Assembly (NCBI GenBank): GCA_025924835.1
Contig: JAICHO010000005.1
Location: forward strand, 1-42,042
Length of the DNA stretch: 42,042 nt
Source of the DNA: Candidatus Saccharimonadota bacterium
Lineage (GTDB): Bacteria > Patescibacteriota > Saccharimonadia > Saccharimonadales > JAICHO01
Direction: 5' to 3'
The translations under genes and the position numbers were made by a program. The notes below the pieces were generated by a model. It worked only from the letters and a program-made list of their open reading frames with translations, made no database searches and was not told the DNA's origin. This document shows positions 18,572 through 27,463 of the stretch, piece by piece. How positions within the stretch are numbered: the stretch's first letter is position 1; every line of letters begins with the position of its first letter.

Positions 18572-19948
18572 TTACTCGGTGCGGAGGGCTTGGATGGGGT
18601 CTAGCTTGGCGGCTTTGCGGGCTGGGAGGAGACCGGCAATGGTGGCAATGACAATTAACATAACTATGAGCAAGATAATCTGAAGTGGCTGATATATGAG
18701 CAGCCTGTTGGTGCCGAGGTCTAGCTTTTTAGTTATGAGCGGATTAAGGACTAATCCTGCCAGTACGGCTAGTACCGCGCCTATGGCACCACCCAAGAAA
18801 CCGATCCAACCGGCTTCCAGCATAAACAGACGGCGGATATCACGCCGGCGCATTCCAAGGGCTTTCATAAGCCCAATCTCACGCGTGCGCTCCAGGACAC
18901 TTATGTACTGCGTATTAACAACCCCAAATACGGATGCAATGAGAGTAATAACGCCAAATACGCTAACAATGCTCTGCATGATATCAATAAATTGGGTGAT
19001 TTGTTTTTGGGTGTCTTTGACGCTTTGGACACTAAAACCCTGGGATTTAAGTTGATCTTGAACCTTTGTCAGTTGCTGCGGGTCGGTGCCGTTTTTGACA
19101 CGAGCATAGACATATATGAACTTTTGGTAATCTGCCGTGCCCTTGGTAGTGTATTCGTTCAGGATTTGGGCATCTGATTGATTGAGCAGGATTGGCCGGG
19201 CGCCAATATTAAAGCTAGTGGCCGGTTTTTTAGTCACCCCGCTAACGGTGAATGTTTTGGTCTGTGTCTGGAAGGTGGGCTGCGGCTGGGTATTTTGAGC
19301 TTTGCCGCTGGCAATCTGGGCGGCCAGACTTTGGATGTCGGTGGTACTAAAAGGTTGGCGAACCGTGACGGTAATAGATTTGCCTACCGCGTCCTGTGCC
19401 GATGTAAACCCGAGCGGGCCCAAATAATCATCTGGCAGCAAAACCGTACCGGCGGCTATGTCATCACTACCAGGAGTTGAGCCGGCTTTAAGCTCGGGTT
19501 TTTGAGCTGAATTATAAGCTTCGCCGCTGGCGGTATAGCGTTTCTGCCCTTGGCGGGTTATGTATTGGATGGTTACTTGGTAGTTTTCGCGGACTTTTTC
19601 AATCGAAGGGTTTTGCCGTAGTTTGGCGATATCGTCAACGCTCATGCGCTTAAACTGCAGGTTGGCACCGCCACCATTGCTAAGAGCAGTAATGGATTCA
19701 TCATATTCTTTAGGTTTGGAAGAGGTTTTATTCGTAAACAGATCGGGATCTTTGCCAACTAATAATTCTGATGGGTCAAAGTTACTTGCAATCAGATTAT
19801 TGCCATAACTGCGTGCGCCATTGCTGGCAGCAAGTGTCAGGGTCAATGTAAAACCACCGACCGCGATTGCCAAGGCTGTTAATATAGTCCGGGCCTTAGC
19901 CGATCGCAATGACCTGCCGCTGCGGCGCACAACATCAAGTAATTTCAT
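18572..19948 (-). CDS. MacB-like ABC transporter permease (FtsX/MacB_PCD family)
   Basis: N-terminal TM, large extracytoplasmic domain, 'ISVLERTREIGLMKALGMRRRDIRRLFMLE', 'AARKAAKLDPIQALRTE'-type C-terminus. Confidence 0.92.
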   Translation of the reverse strand: MKLLDVVRRSGRSLRSAKARTILTALAIAVGGFTLTLTLAASNGARSYGNNLIASNFDPSELLVGKDPDLFTNKTSSKPKEYDESITALSNGGGANLQFKRMSVDDIAKLRQNPSIEKVRENYQVTIQYITRQGQKRYTASGEAYNSAQKPELKAGSTPGSDDIAAGTVLLPDDYLGPLGFTSAQDAVGKSITVTVRQPFSTTDIQSLAAQIASGKAQNTQPQPTFQTQTKTFTVSGVTKKPATSFNIGARPILLNQSDAQILNEYTTKGTADYQKFIYVYARVKNGTDPQQLTKVQDQLKSQGFSVQSVKDTQKQITQFIDIMQSIVSVFGVITLIASVFGVVNTQYISVLERTREIGLMKALGMRRRDIRRLFMLEAGWIGFLGGAIGAVLAVLAGLVLNPLITKKLDLGTNRLLIYQPLQIILLIVMLIVIATIAGLLPARKAAKLDPIQALRTE

Positions 19949-19949
19949 G

Positions 19950-20666
19950 TCACTTTCCCACTTTTCCCAAATTTAATGACCCAGAATTTTGTTTTTGGGT
20001 ATTGGTTACTGTCTTGCCGTCCTTCATAACAACTTGGCGCTGGCACCGGGCGGCCAGCTCGTGGTCGTGCGTCACTATGATGAGCGTGACCCCGAGTGAC
20101 TTATTAAGGCCGAAGAGCAGATCCATAATTTTTTGGCCGGTGGCACTGTCCAAATTACCGGTCGGCTCGTCCGCGAAAATGATTTGGGGTTTGTTGACTA
20201 TTGCCCGTGCAATTGCCAGGCGTTGCTTTTGGCCGCCAGATAAATTGCCTGCTTTGGTGTTGACTTTATCGGCTAGTTCAACCTGGGTCAGCGCGGCCAA
20301 GACAGCCTTTTTACGTTTAGATATAGGCAGCCCACTGATTTCCAACGGCAGCATAACATTTTGCTGACAGGTTTGGTTCGCCTCTATAAAAAAGGATTGA
20401 AAGATAAAACCCATGCCAGTAGCACGGAAGTTATCCATATCTTTGCCTTTAAGTTTATGCAGTTCCTTGCCGTCAATAACTACGCTGCCGGTGGTTGGCC
20501 GGTCTAGGCCGCTCATAACATGCATGAGCGTACTCTTGCCCGAACCACTTTTGCCCACGATTGCCACGGTCGCGCCGGTAGGAATAGAGAAAGATATGTC
20601 GTCTAGGGCTACAAACGCATTTTCTTTTTTGCCGTAAACCCTGCCAACATTTTTAACCTCAATCAT
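19950..20666 (-). CDS. ABC transporter ATP-binding protein (MacB/LolD type)
   Basis: GKSGSGKSTLMHVMSGLDRPT, LSGGQKQRLAIARA, IIFADEPTGNLDS. Confidence 0.95.
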   Translation of the reverse strand: MIEVKNVGRVYGKKENAFVALDDISFSIPTGATVAIVGKSGSGKSTLMHVMSGLDRPTTGSVVIDGKELHKLKGKDMDNFRATGMGFIFQSFFIEANQTCQQNVMLPLEISGLPISKRKKAVLAALTQVELADKVNTKAGNLSGGQKQRLAIARAIVNKPQIIFADEPTGNLDSATGQKIMDLLFGLNKSLGVTLIIVTHDHELAARCQRQVVMKDGKTVTNTQKQNSGSLNLGKVGK

Positions 20667-20724
20667 TTCTAAAGTATAGCAGCTATGGTCACCGAGCAGC
20701 CGTAAAGCTATACTGAGCTTATAT

Positions 20725-20979
20725 ATGGAAGGTGATGCACAGATCTTTGGTTCTCCAAACCGTCAGCAGCTGTTTGCTGATTTAATTCGACATGTAGAAA
20801 CCCAGTTGAGAAGTCAAGGAGATGAAAGACCCGCGCTAGCAGACGATGCCGTTGATGAAATCGCTGCATTTATAGCAGGCTTTCCGGACGCGGATGAGCG
20901 TGATATAGAGATGTGGCTCACATTAACGGGAGCGATCCAGGATGTCATAAGTGATGGTTTTGACCACCCTCAGACATAA
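20725..20979 (+). CDS. Hypothetical protein (84 aa)
   Basis: Short ORF preceded by TATACT (20709-20714); convergent with lysA with 8 bp between. Confidence 0.5.
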   Translation: MEGDAQIFGSPNRQQLFADLIRHVETQLRSQGDERPALADDAVDEIAAFIAGFPDADERDIEMWLTLTGAIQDVISDGFDHPQT

Positions 20980-20987
20980 CTCCCTAG

Positions 20988-22163
20988 CTAATCAATAAAG
21001 ACTTCTTTAGCACTAGGAAAACCATTGTAGTCGGTGGCGCTCATGGTGGCCGAATAGCCGCCAACGCCGCCAATCAGGACAAAATCATCAATTTCCGCCT
21101 TATTCAGGGTCCGTGGCATTAATACTTCAGGGTCACCGGGTGCGGGCGTTAGCAAATCGGCTGATTCGCAGTTGTGCCCGACCACAACGTAGTCGTGCTT
21201 CTCAGAGCTATCACTTAGTACTGCTATAGGGTGCTGTGAACCGTACATAGCGGGCCGCATAAAATCATTCATACCGGTATTGAGTTTGATAAAGGTATAG
21301 CCTTCCGGTCCCGTATCCGTAATATCATCAATACGAGCAATGAGTAAGGCGATGTTGCCAACCATAAAGTGCCCAGGCTCTAGCTCCAGTTTGAGTTGCC
21401 GGCCAGTGGTCTCCGCAAAATGGGTAAGCTCACGGGAGATAATTTTTCCTATTTCTGACATATCCGCACCGTGCTCTTCTGGTACGCGAGCGATTTTAAA
21501 ACCACCACCTAAATTAATGATCTCAGCGTCTGGAAAATTTTTGATAAGTTCTAGACTAATCCGAGCTGCCTCTTGCCACACTTGCGGATCGCTTCCAGAA
21601 CCTATATGGGTATGCATTCGTTTAACCGTCAAGTTGTATTTTTTAAGCAATTCATGGACCTGTGGGATATATTCATGCCAGATACCAAAGCTGCTGGTCG
21701 GGCCGCCTACATTTACCTTAACCGAGTGCCCCGAACCAATGCCAGGGTTGATACGTATGCTAGCTTCACTACCCGGAAAAGATTTACCATAGATTTCCAG
21801 CTGTCGGAGTGACGTAGCATTAAAATGAACACCTAGTTTGACCAGCTCGGCAAGGTTATGGGCTAATTGTTGGCTAGTGAGTACAATTTTGGCTGGTTCA
21901 AAACCGGCAGCAATGGCCTGCTCAGCCTCATAGCCAGAACTAGCATCAATGCCGACCCCTAGCTCTTTCAAGACATGTAATATTTCAAGATTAGGGTTGG
22001 CTTTCATGGCATAATAAATTTGCACTCCATACGGAGCTGGCATATCTAACATTGCTTTGGCCTGCTCGGTTAGTTTTTCGCGGGAATACACAAACAACGG
22101 CGTTCCGTATTGCTTTGCCAATAGATTCACTTGGTCGTTACTTAAAAAGTTAGTACTAAACAT
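20988..22163 (-). CDS. lysA: Diaminopimelate decarboxylase-like PLP enzyme (fold III)
   Basis: YYAMKANPN (PLP Lys), HTHIGSG, NLGGGF, HNCESADLL catalytic Cys motif. Confidence 0.88.
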   Translation of the reverse strand: MFSTNFLSNDQVNLLAKQYGTPLFVYSREKLTEQAKAMLDMPAPYGVQIYYAMKANPNLEILHVLKELGVGIDASSGYEAEQAIAAGFEPAKIVLTSQQLAHNLAELVKLGVHFNATSLRQLEIYGKSFPGSEASIRINPGIGSGHSVKVNVGGPTSSFGIWHEYIPQVHELLKKYNLTVKRMHTHIGSGSDPQVWQEAARISLELIKNFPDAEIINLGGGFKIARVPEEHGADMSEIGKIISRELTHFAETTGRQLKLELEPGHFMVGNIALLIARIDDITDTGPEGYTFIKLNTGMNDFMRPAMYGSQHPIAVLSDSSEKHDYVVVGHNCESADLLTPAPGDPEVLMPRTLNKAEIDDFVLIGGVGGYSATMSATDYNGFPSAKEVFID

Positions 22164-22170
22164 CTGCTGA

Positions 22171-24138
22171 TTACTGAAATAATTGGAAGTTTTTAGTTAG
22201 TTGGTCGGCTTGGTCGTTGGGGGCTAAAAGAGTTATGCCGTAAAAAGTGGTGTCGCTGATAGATTGGTCTTGCAGCCGCTCGGTTATTTCTTGGTCGTTG
22301 GTGGTATCCTGCATTTCTTTTATAAAAACATGGTATGGAATGCCCGTCTTTTGGACTTCTTGGTATAGCTTGTGGAGTTCTTTATCGTCCGCACGTTTGA
22401 TAATTATGGCGTACTGCGGGTTGCGTGGAATCATTTGACCGTCACTGCTGACAAAGTAATCACCGCTGACTAGCTGTTCTTTTTTAACCTTGTTGCCGAT
22501 AATGGCGGACATATGGGCCACGGCATTTGTTGCCCGCCACGGTTCCAGCTCTTTATTAACCACGGCGACGATTTTTTTGGTAAAGTCCTGCGGGCGGGAA
22601 GCGTTAATGGCGCCCCTGGACTTAGCCTGACCGGCAAAAACTTCCGAATAAATCTCCTTGGTAATTTCATCCGTTTCGGCACGCAATTGCGGAAAGATTA
22701 CTCCCTCACGGGCTGTAACACCCTCAAAAAACCAAAAGTACCTCTCTGAGTAGCTGTAGCCGCAAGTGGGCGGCATGCCATATTCGAGCATTTCTACAAA
22801 ATCTATGTCCAGCATTTGGGCTTCTGCGTCGCCCGCATCCCTTAGCGCCTGTTGTTCCAAAAACCGATTTAGCTGGTCCAGGGGATCATTTAATTCTGAA
22901 TAGCCATTACCAAGCTCAGACCCGGCGATAACCGGATGAAACCGCTCTGAAACCCTGGGGTCTTCCTGCGATGCCTTGGCCAAGGGCGAAATTGCGGTCG
23001 GCTCCTGCACTAGCCAAAAAGGTCCCGGCTCCCCAGCCCGAATAATTTTCCAAACACCATCTAGCGCGCGGTTAACGTTCATCTCATCGGTCACGTACGC
23101 CTTGTGCTCCTTTAGAATACTCTTTAGTTGAGCTAAGTCAGGATTAAAAACATCCACCCCCATTTTTTCGCGCATAATATCCGCATATCTGACGACTGGC
23201 CACTTTTGGTCCAGGTTAACCTCAAAACCTCGTACATTAAATTGCAGTTTACCCCACGTTTCGTACGCTACATGCTTCATCATGGCTTCATAGAGCTCAA
23301 TACCCTGCTCGTAGTTCATATATGCGGCGTAGCTTTCAAAGGCGACGTGCTCCGGCAGGTGCTCGTCGCTGTAGTTTTCGTTCCTAAAGCGGGGGCCGAT
23401 GTCATAAACCCGTTCATAACCACCGCCGATGAGGCGCTTTAGCGGCAATTCATGGCTGATTCGCAAGTAAAAATCCTGGTCCAGGGCGTCCATATGCGTC
23501 ACAAACGGGTTGGCATCGGCGCCCCCCGTAGTGTGTTCTAGCACAGGCGTGTTAATCTCGGTAAAACCGTTTTGGTTTAAAAAGTCACGGGTGGCTTGCC
23601 AGAACTTGCTGCGGCGGATAAACCGCTCATAGACATCTTTATTAACATTAGTGTCCACATAACGGCGGCGCAGACGCTCCTCTTTGTTCGTCAGACCAGA
23701 CTGATCCGTGGGCATGGGTCGCAAACTCTTGGCTAGTAGCCTTAATTGCTGGACTTCTATGGATATCTCCCCTGTTTGGGTTTTAATGACCGGTCCACTT
23801 GCTTCTATAAAATCACCCGGGTCTAACAAATTAAGCTCTGCCATACCTAGATGGTTCTGGACCGGATCCAGAGGCTGGACAGTATCCTGCTTTAGGAACA
23901 GTTGCAGTTCGCCGCTAGCGTCCTTGAGTACAATGAACGCGATTTTGCCAAATTTACGTATGCTTTTAATCCGACCAGTGACGGTAACTGTTTGATCCTG
24001 TATGGTGTCAAATTGATCTGTTATTTGCTGAGTGACATGTGTTCGATTAGCTTTGGCTGGATATGGATTAATGCCAAGTTTTTTTAATTCATCCAATTTG
24101 CGCAATCGTTCGTCACGCAGTTCTTTAAGCGTAGCCAT
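22171..24138 (-). CDS. lysS: Lysyl-tRNA synthetase class II with C-terminal DUF2000-like extension
   Basis: OB-fold N-terminus, RRRYVDTNVNKDVYERFIRRSKFWQATRDFLNQNGFTEINTPVL, FRNENYSDEHLPEHVAFESY; extra ~136 C-terminal residues. Confidence 0.93.
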   Translation of the reverse strand: MATLKELRDERLRKLDELKKLGINPYPAKANRTHVTQQITDQFDTIQDQTVTVTGRIKSIRKFGKIAFIVLKDASGELQLFLKQDTVQPLDPVQNHLGMAELNLLDPGDFIEASGPVIKTQTGEISIEVQQLRLLAKSLRPMPTDQSGLTNKEERLRRRYVDTNVNKDVYERFIRRSKFWQATRDFLNQNGFTEINTPVLEHTTGGADANPFVTHMDALDQDFYLRISHELPLKRLIGGGYERVYDIGPRFRNENYSDEHLPEHVAFESYAAYMNYEQGIELYEAMMKHVAYETWGKLQFNVRGFEVNLDQKWPVVRYADIMREKMGVDVFNPDLAQLKSILKEHKAYVTDEMNVNRALDGVWKIIRAGEPGPFWLVQEPTAISPLAKASQEDPRVSERFHPVIAGSELGNGYSELNDPLDQLNRFLEQQALRDAGDAEAQMLDIDFVEMLEYGMPPTCGYSYSERYFWFFEGVTAREGVIFPQLRAETDEITKEIYSEVFAGQAKSRGAINASRPQDFTKKIVAVVNKELEPWRATNAVAHMSAIIGNKVKKEQLVSGDYFVSSDGQMIPRNPQYAIIIKRADDKELHKLYQEVQKTGIPYHVFIKEMQDTTNDQEITERLQDQSISDTTFYGITLLAPNDQADQLTKNFQLFQ

Positions 24139-24172
24139 TGACTATTCATTATCCGTTAAAGCTGATCTGTTA

Positions 24173-24955
24173 TCAAGCAATATCCTCTGCCATACTCCAT
24201 AAGCTTTGAAATTGGGCACAAAATAACTGAGCCGCCGCCGGATTATCTGTCAAAATACTGAGCCGATTTTCCGTGTCCTCCGGACTACTAAATGTAATGC
24301 AAACTCTGGTATGATCGATGACAAAAAAATGAAACCCGCGTGCTTGTTTATAGTATCGTAGTCGTACACCAATGCGTTGCCATTTGCTGATAATATGCTG
24401 GTTACTAATCTTGTGCTGTTGGACAATGTGTTTGACACTTACCCCACGCTTAATTGTTGCCCGCTGGGTGCTTTCCAGCTTTTCAGAGAAGGCAATGCCA
24501 ATAGAATAAAGCCAAATCTCATGTTTTGCTTGATTAGCTAGCCGCAGATACGCGTCATATAACGCCTGCCGCCCAATAATAATTTCTAATTGGTCAGTTG
24601 AACCCTTCTGCGATATAACACTATGAATAAGTTGCTGCAGGTCTTTTTCTGTAGCTTGAAAAGAAGATTTTAAACCGGTGGATAATGGCAACGCCTCAAA
24701 AGCCCGTGGTCGTCCAGGCAAGCGACGCACCAAACGGTGTTTTTCCAAATCATAAAATAGTCGATACTCAGCCGAAGGAAAATCGTACGTATAGCTGGCT
24801 GCCCGTTGGGCAGTTAACTTGCCTTTTTGATGAAGCAGCTCATACAAATGAACGGCCTGAACACTAAGTCCAATTCGCCGTAAATACTCCTGTTCTTCCA
24901 GGCTGAGCCTGAACTTCTTGCTCGCCACAACTATTTCTTTCTGATTCTTCTGCAT
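24173..24955 (-). CDS. TrmB-like transcriptional regulator (HTH plus PLD-like sensor domain)
   Basis: EEQEYLRRIGLSVQAVHLYELLHQKGKLTAQRAA...YRLFYDLEKHRLVRRLPGRPRAFEALP resembles TrmB HTH; C-terminal part PLD-like; start MQKNQ at 24955. Confidence 0.65.
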   Translation of the reverse strand: MQKNQKEIVVASKKFRLSLEEQEYLRRIGLSVQAVHLYELLHQKGKLTAQRAASYTYDFPSAEYRLFYDLEKHRLVRRLPGRPRAFEALPLSTGLKSSFQATEKDLQQLIHSVISQKGSTDQLEIIIGRQALYDAYLRLANQAKHEIWLYSIGIAFSEKLESTQRATIKRGVSVKHIVQQHKISNQHIISKWQRIGVRLRYYKQARGFHFFVIDHTRVCITFSSPEDTENRLSILTDNPAAAQLFCAQFQSLWSMAEDIA

Positions 24956-24988
24956 ATATATTTTAACAAACAAATGTTAAAATATATA
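24955..24988. promoter_or_regulatory. Perfect 14-bp inverted repeat TATATATTTTAACA-AACAAA-TGTTAAAATATATA, candidate operator
   Basis: Arms 24955-24968 and 24975-24988 are exact reverse complements; lies between divergent regulator and methyltransferase genes. Confidence 0.75.
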
Positions 24989-25062
24989 ATAAAATTATTT
25001 ACTACTAAAAGCAACAGCGTTATACTCGGTTACGGTGAGATTACTTGGGCTGGCTTAAGGCT

Positions 25063-25068
25063 TATAAT
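25063..25068 (+). promoter_or_regulatory. -10 box TATAAT of the methyltransferase operon
   Basis: TATAAT, possible -35 TTACTT at 25041-25046; SD GAGGAG then ATG at 25088. Confidence 0.5.
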
Positions 25069-25087
25069 TAACGAGGAGAATCTAACA

Positions 25088-25957
25088 ATGACAAAAACTA
25101 CGCTCGACAATACATCTTACGCTTGGAAGCAAATATCGGAAAACTGGCAGACTTATTTCTTCCCGCCAAGCCGCCCTTCCGAACAAGAAGTTGCTACCTA
25201 CATGGAATGGTTAACGGAAATATCTGCTGGCAAGCCAGGTTTAAAGGCGCTCGTACTGGGAGCGACACCTGAATTACGCGATGCTTTAAATCAGCTCCAC
25301 TTCACAACCCACGCCATAGATATCAATATGGAGATGATTTTAGCTCTGAACGGCCTAGTGGAACACAAGAACCCGGAAGAAGTGCTCATACGCGCGAATT
25401 GGCTTGATAACCCCCTGCAGGAATCATATTTTGATGTCGTACTAGGTGATGCTGTGTTTGCGAACGTGCCGTGGGAAAAGCGCAAAGACTTTTACGAAGA
25501 AATCGTCAGACTACTAAAACCCGGGGGTTATTATCTTAGCCGTACCTTTTATGCGCCTGAAAAAAGGCGTTATGAAAACATTGATGATATTTTGGCGGCG
25601 TTTGCTAAAAAGAAAGCCTCAAACCGTACGGCTATAGAGCTTGTATTTGAACTACAGCTGTTTACGCATGATCCCACAGACCGTCTAGGATCCATGGAAA
25701 AAGTGCGTGGCGTCATGGAAAAAATCCATGGAACAGATGGCTTTGCATTTGATAGCCAAGATCTTAATCAAACACTTGAGATTGTTTGGAGCTATTGGGT
25801 GGGCGATGCCCTCTCCAAAAAGGTGTGGATTTATCCCTTTCAAAAAGAGGAAGAAGAAGAATATAAACGATACTTCAGCACAGAAAGGAAGTTCTCGGCC
25901 ACCGACCAGCCATATGGAGAACTAACACCAATGTATTTACTCAAAGAAAAGGATTAA
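25088..25957 (+). CDS. Class I SAM-dependent methyltransferase
   Basis: ALVLGATPELRDAL..HAIDIN, FDVVLGDAVFANVPW, EIVRLLKPGGYYLSRTF; start re-assigned from 24974 to MTKTTLDN with SD. Confidence 0.85.
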   Translation: MTKTTLDNTSYAWKQISENWQTYFFPPSRPSEQEVATYMEWLTEISAGKPGLKALVLGATPELRDALNQLHFTTHAIDINMEMILALNGLVEHKNPEEVLIRANWLDNPLQESYFDVVLGDAVFANVPWEKRKDFYEEIVRLLKPGGYYLSRTFYAPEKRRYENIDDILAAFAKKKASNRTAIELVFELQLFTHDPTDRLGSMEKVRGVMEKIHGTDGFAFDSQDLNQTLEIVWSYWVGDALSKKVWIYPFQKEEEEEYKRYFSTERKFSATDQPYGELTPMYLLKEKD

Positions 25958-25964
25958 GTTCCAC

Positions 25965-26858
25965 ATGGCTGATAAGGCAGTTACAGAAGATAGCCCCAGT
26001 AATGCCCTTCTTGGGCAACTCGTTAGAATTCCTACATCTGACGGGCTTGAGCTTCAGGGACTTTTATATAAGCCATCACAAAAAACAAATAAAATTTTAG
26101 TACATTTACATGGCTGGACCGGGAATTTTTATGAAAATGTCTTTTTAGATTACATTGCACGGGCATGTCTGGCTCAAGGTTATTCATTTTTAAGTTTTAA
26201 CACTAGAGGTGCAGGATTTGTGCAAGAGTTTTTGAAGAAGAAGGATGGCACGGTAGAGTACATAAAAATTGGCGGTAGTCTAGAGAGGTTTGAAGACTGC
26301 TTGATTGACATTGATGCAGTCATCAATTTTTTAGAAGCAGAAGGTTATAGCCAATTTATACTAGAAGGACACAGTACGGGATGCCAAAAAGCCGCCTACT
26401 ACACTGTTAACTCTCATAATCCTCATGTGAAGGGTTTAGTATTTTTAGAACCCGCTGATGACCCATCTATAGTTAAAAAAATACTTGCTGACCGGTATGA
26501 AGAAGCAATGAAGTACGCCAGAAGCGTCCTACCAGACCAGCCCATGCCGGACTGGATACCATTTGGCGTTAGGTTAAGCGCACAAAAATTTTTAAGCATT
26601 GCCGATCCGCACTCTACCGAAGGAGGTATACTACATCTACCTGCTGACCTTGGTTTTATACAAAATTTAGTTTGCCCGCTGTTGGCTATATCCGCGGAGA
26701 ATTCTGAGTACCAAGAAGCGACCACGATGCAAAAACGGTTGTGTGAAGTCGTAAAGGCGACTGAAACGCATATAATCCCAGACTCGGGACATTGGTTTTT
26801 TGACCATGAAAAAGAAACGGCAGACCTAATTGGTGACTGGTTGGTAAATTTACCCTAG
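25965..26858 (+). CDS. Alpha/beta-hydrolase (DUF1749/serine aminopeptidase-like)
   Basis: VHLHGWTGN oxyanion segment, ILEGHSTGCQKA nucleophile elbow GHSTG, PDSGHWFFD histidine. Confidence 0.85.
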   Translation: MADKAVTEDSPSNALLGQLVRIPTSDGLELQGLLYKPSQKTNKILVHLHGWTGNFYENVFLDYIARACLAQGYSFLSFNTRGAGFVQEFLKKKDGTVEYIKIGGSLERFEDCLIDIDAVINFLEAEGYSQFILEGHSTGCQKAAYYTVNSHNPHVKGLVFLEPADDPSIVKKILADRYEEAMKYARSVLPDQPMPDWIPFGVRLSAQKFLSIADPHSTEGGILHLPADLGFIQNLVCPLLAISAENSEYQEATTMQKRLCEVVKATETHIIPDSGHWFFDHEKETADLIGDWLVNLP

Positions 26859-26919
26859 CTTATTTCAATTTAGACCAAGCATTGGCTTTAATATTACCGC
26901 TCAAACTAACTTCAATATG

Positions 26920-27384
26920 CTAGGAAATGTGGGTGATTTTGTAGGTTGTAGTGTCCGTTGGTATACGGATTTCTACTTCTTCGCCGACTTTTTTACCAAG
27001 GAGTATCTGACCAATAGGAGATTCGTCTGATATTTTGCCATTTAATGGATCGGCTTCTACTGTGCCTACGACCTGAAATTCTTTGGTCTTACCGCTGGTT
27101 TCGCTCTGGAGCTTAACGATGCTGCCGATCTGGACCTTGCTATCGCCAGTGGGTTTTTTAATGATTTCCACGTTTTGCAAAATGTGTTCAATTTCGCTGA
27201 TGCGGTTTTCCAAGCGTTCGTGTTCCTGGCGGGCTGATTGATATTCGGCGTTTTCTGCCAAATCACCAAATTCACGAGCTGTCTTGATGTTTTCGGCGAC
27301 GGGGCCACGCTGCGCGGTTAAATCGGCCAGTTCTTTTTGTAGTTCGGCTACCCCGTCTTTGGTAAGTAAAAAGGACTTTTTCAT
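26920..27384 (-). CDS. greA: Transcription elongation factor GreA
   Basis: LTKDGVAELQKELADL, REFGDLAENAEYQSARQEH; GTG start at 27390 also possible. Confidence 0.95.
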   Translation of the reverse strand: MKKSFLLTKDGVAELQKELADLTAQRGPVAENIKTAREFGDLAENAEYQSARQEHERLENRISEIEHILQNVEIIKKPTGDSKVQIGSIVKLQSETSGKTKEFQVVGTVEADPLNGKISDESPIGQILLGKKVGEEVEIRIPTDTTTYKITHIS

Positions 27385-27445
27385 AGGCACCTTGTTTATA
27401 CTCCTTAAATTAACACAAACAGATCTAGGTCACTCGGATGCGCTG

Positions 27446-27451
27446 ATTATA
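27446..27451 (-). promoter_or_regulatory. Extended -10 (TGGTATAAT) for greA
   Basis: Reverse strand GGCTGGTATAAT in the proS-greA gap. Confidence 0.5.
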
Positions 27452-27463
27452 CCAGCCAATTTT

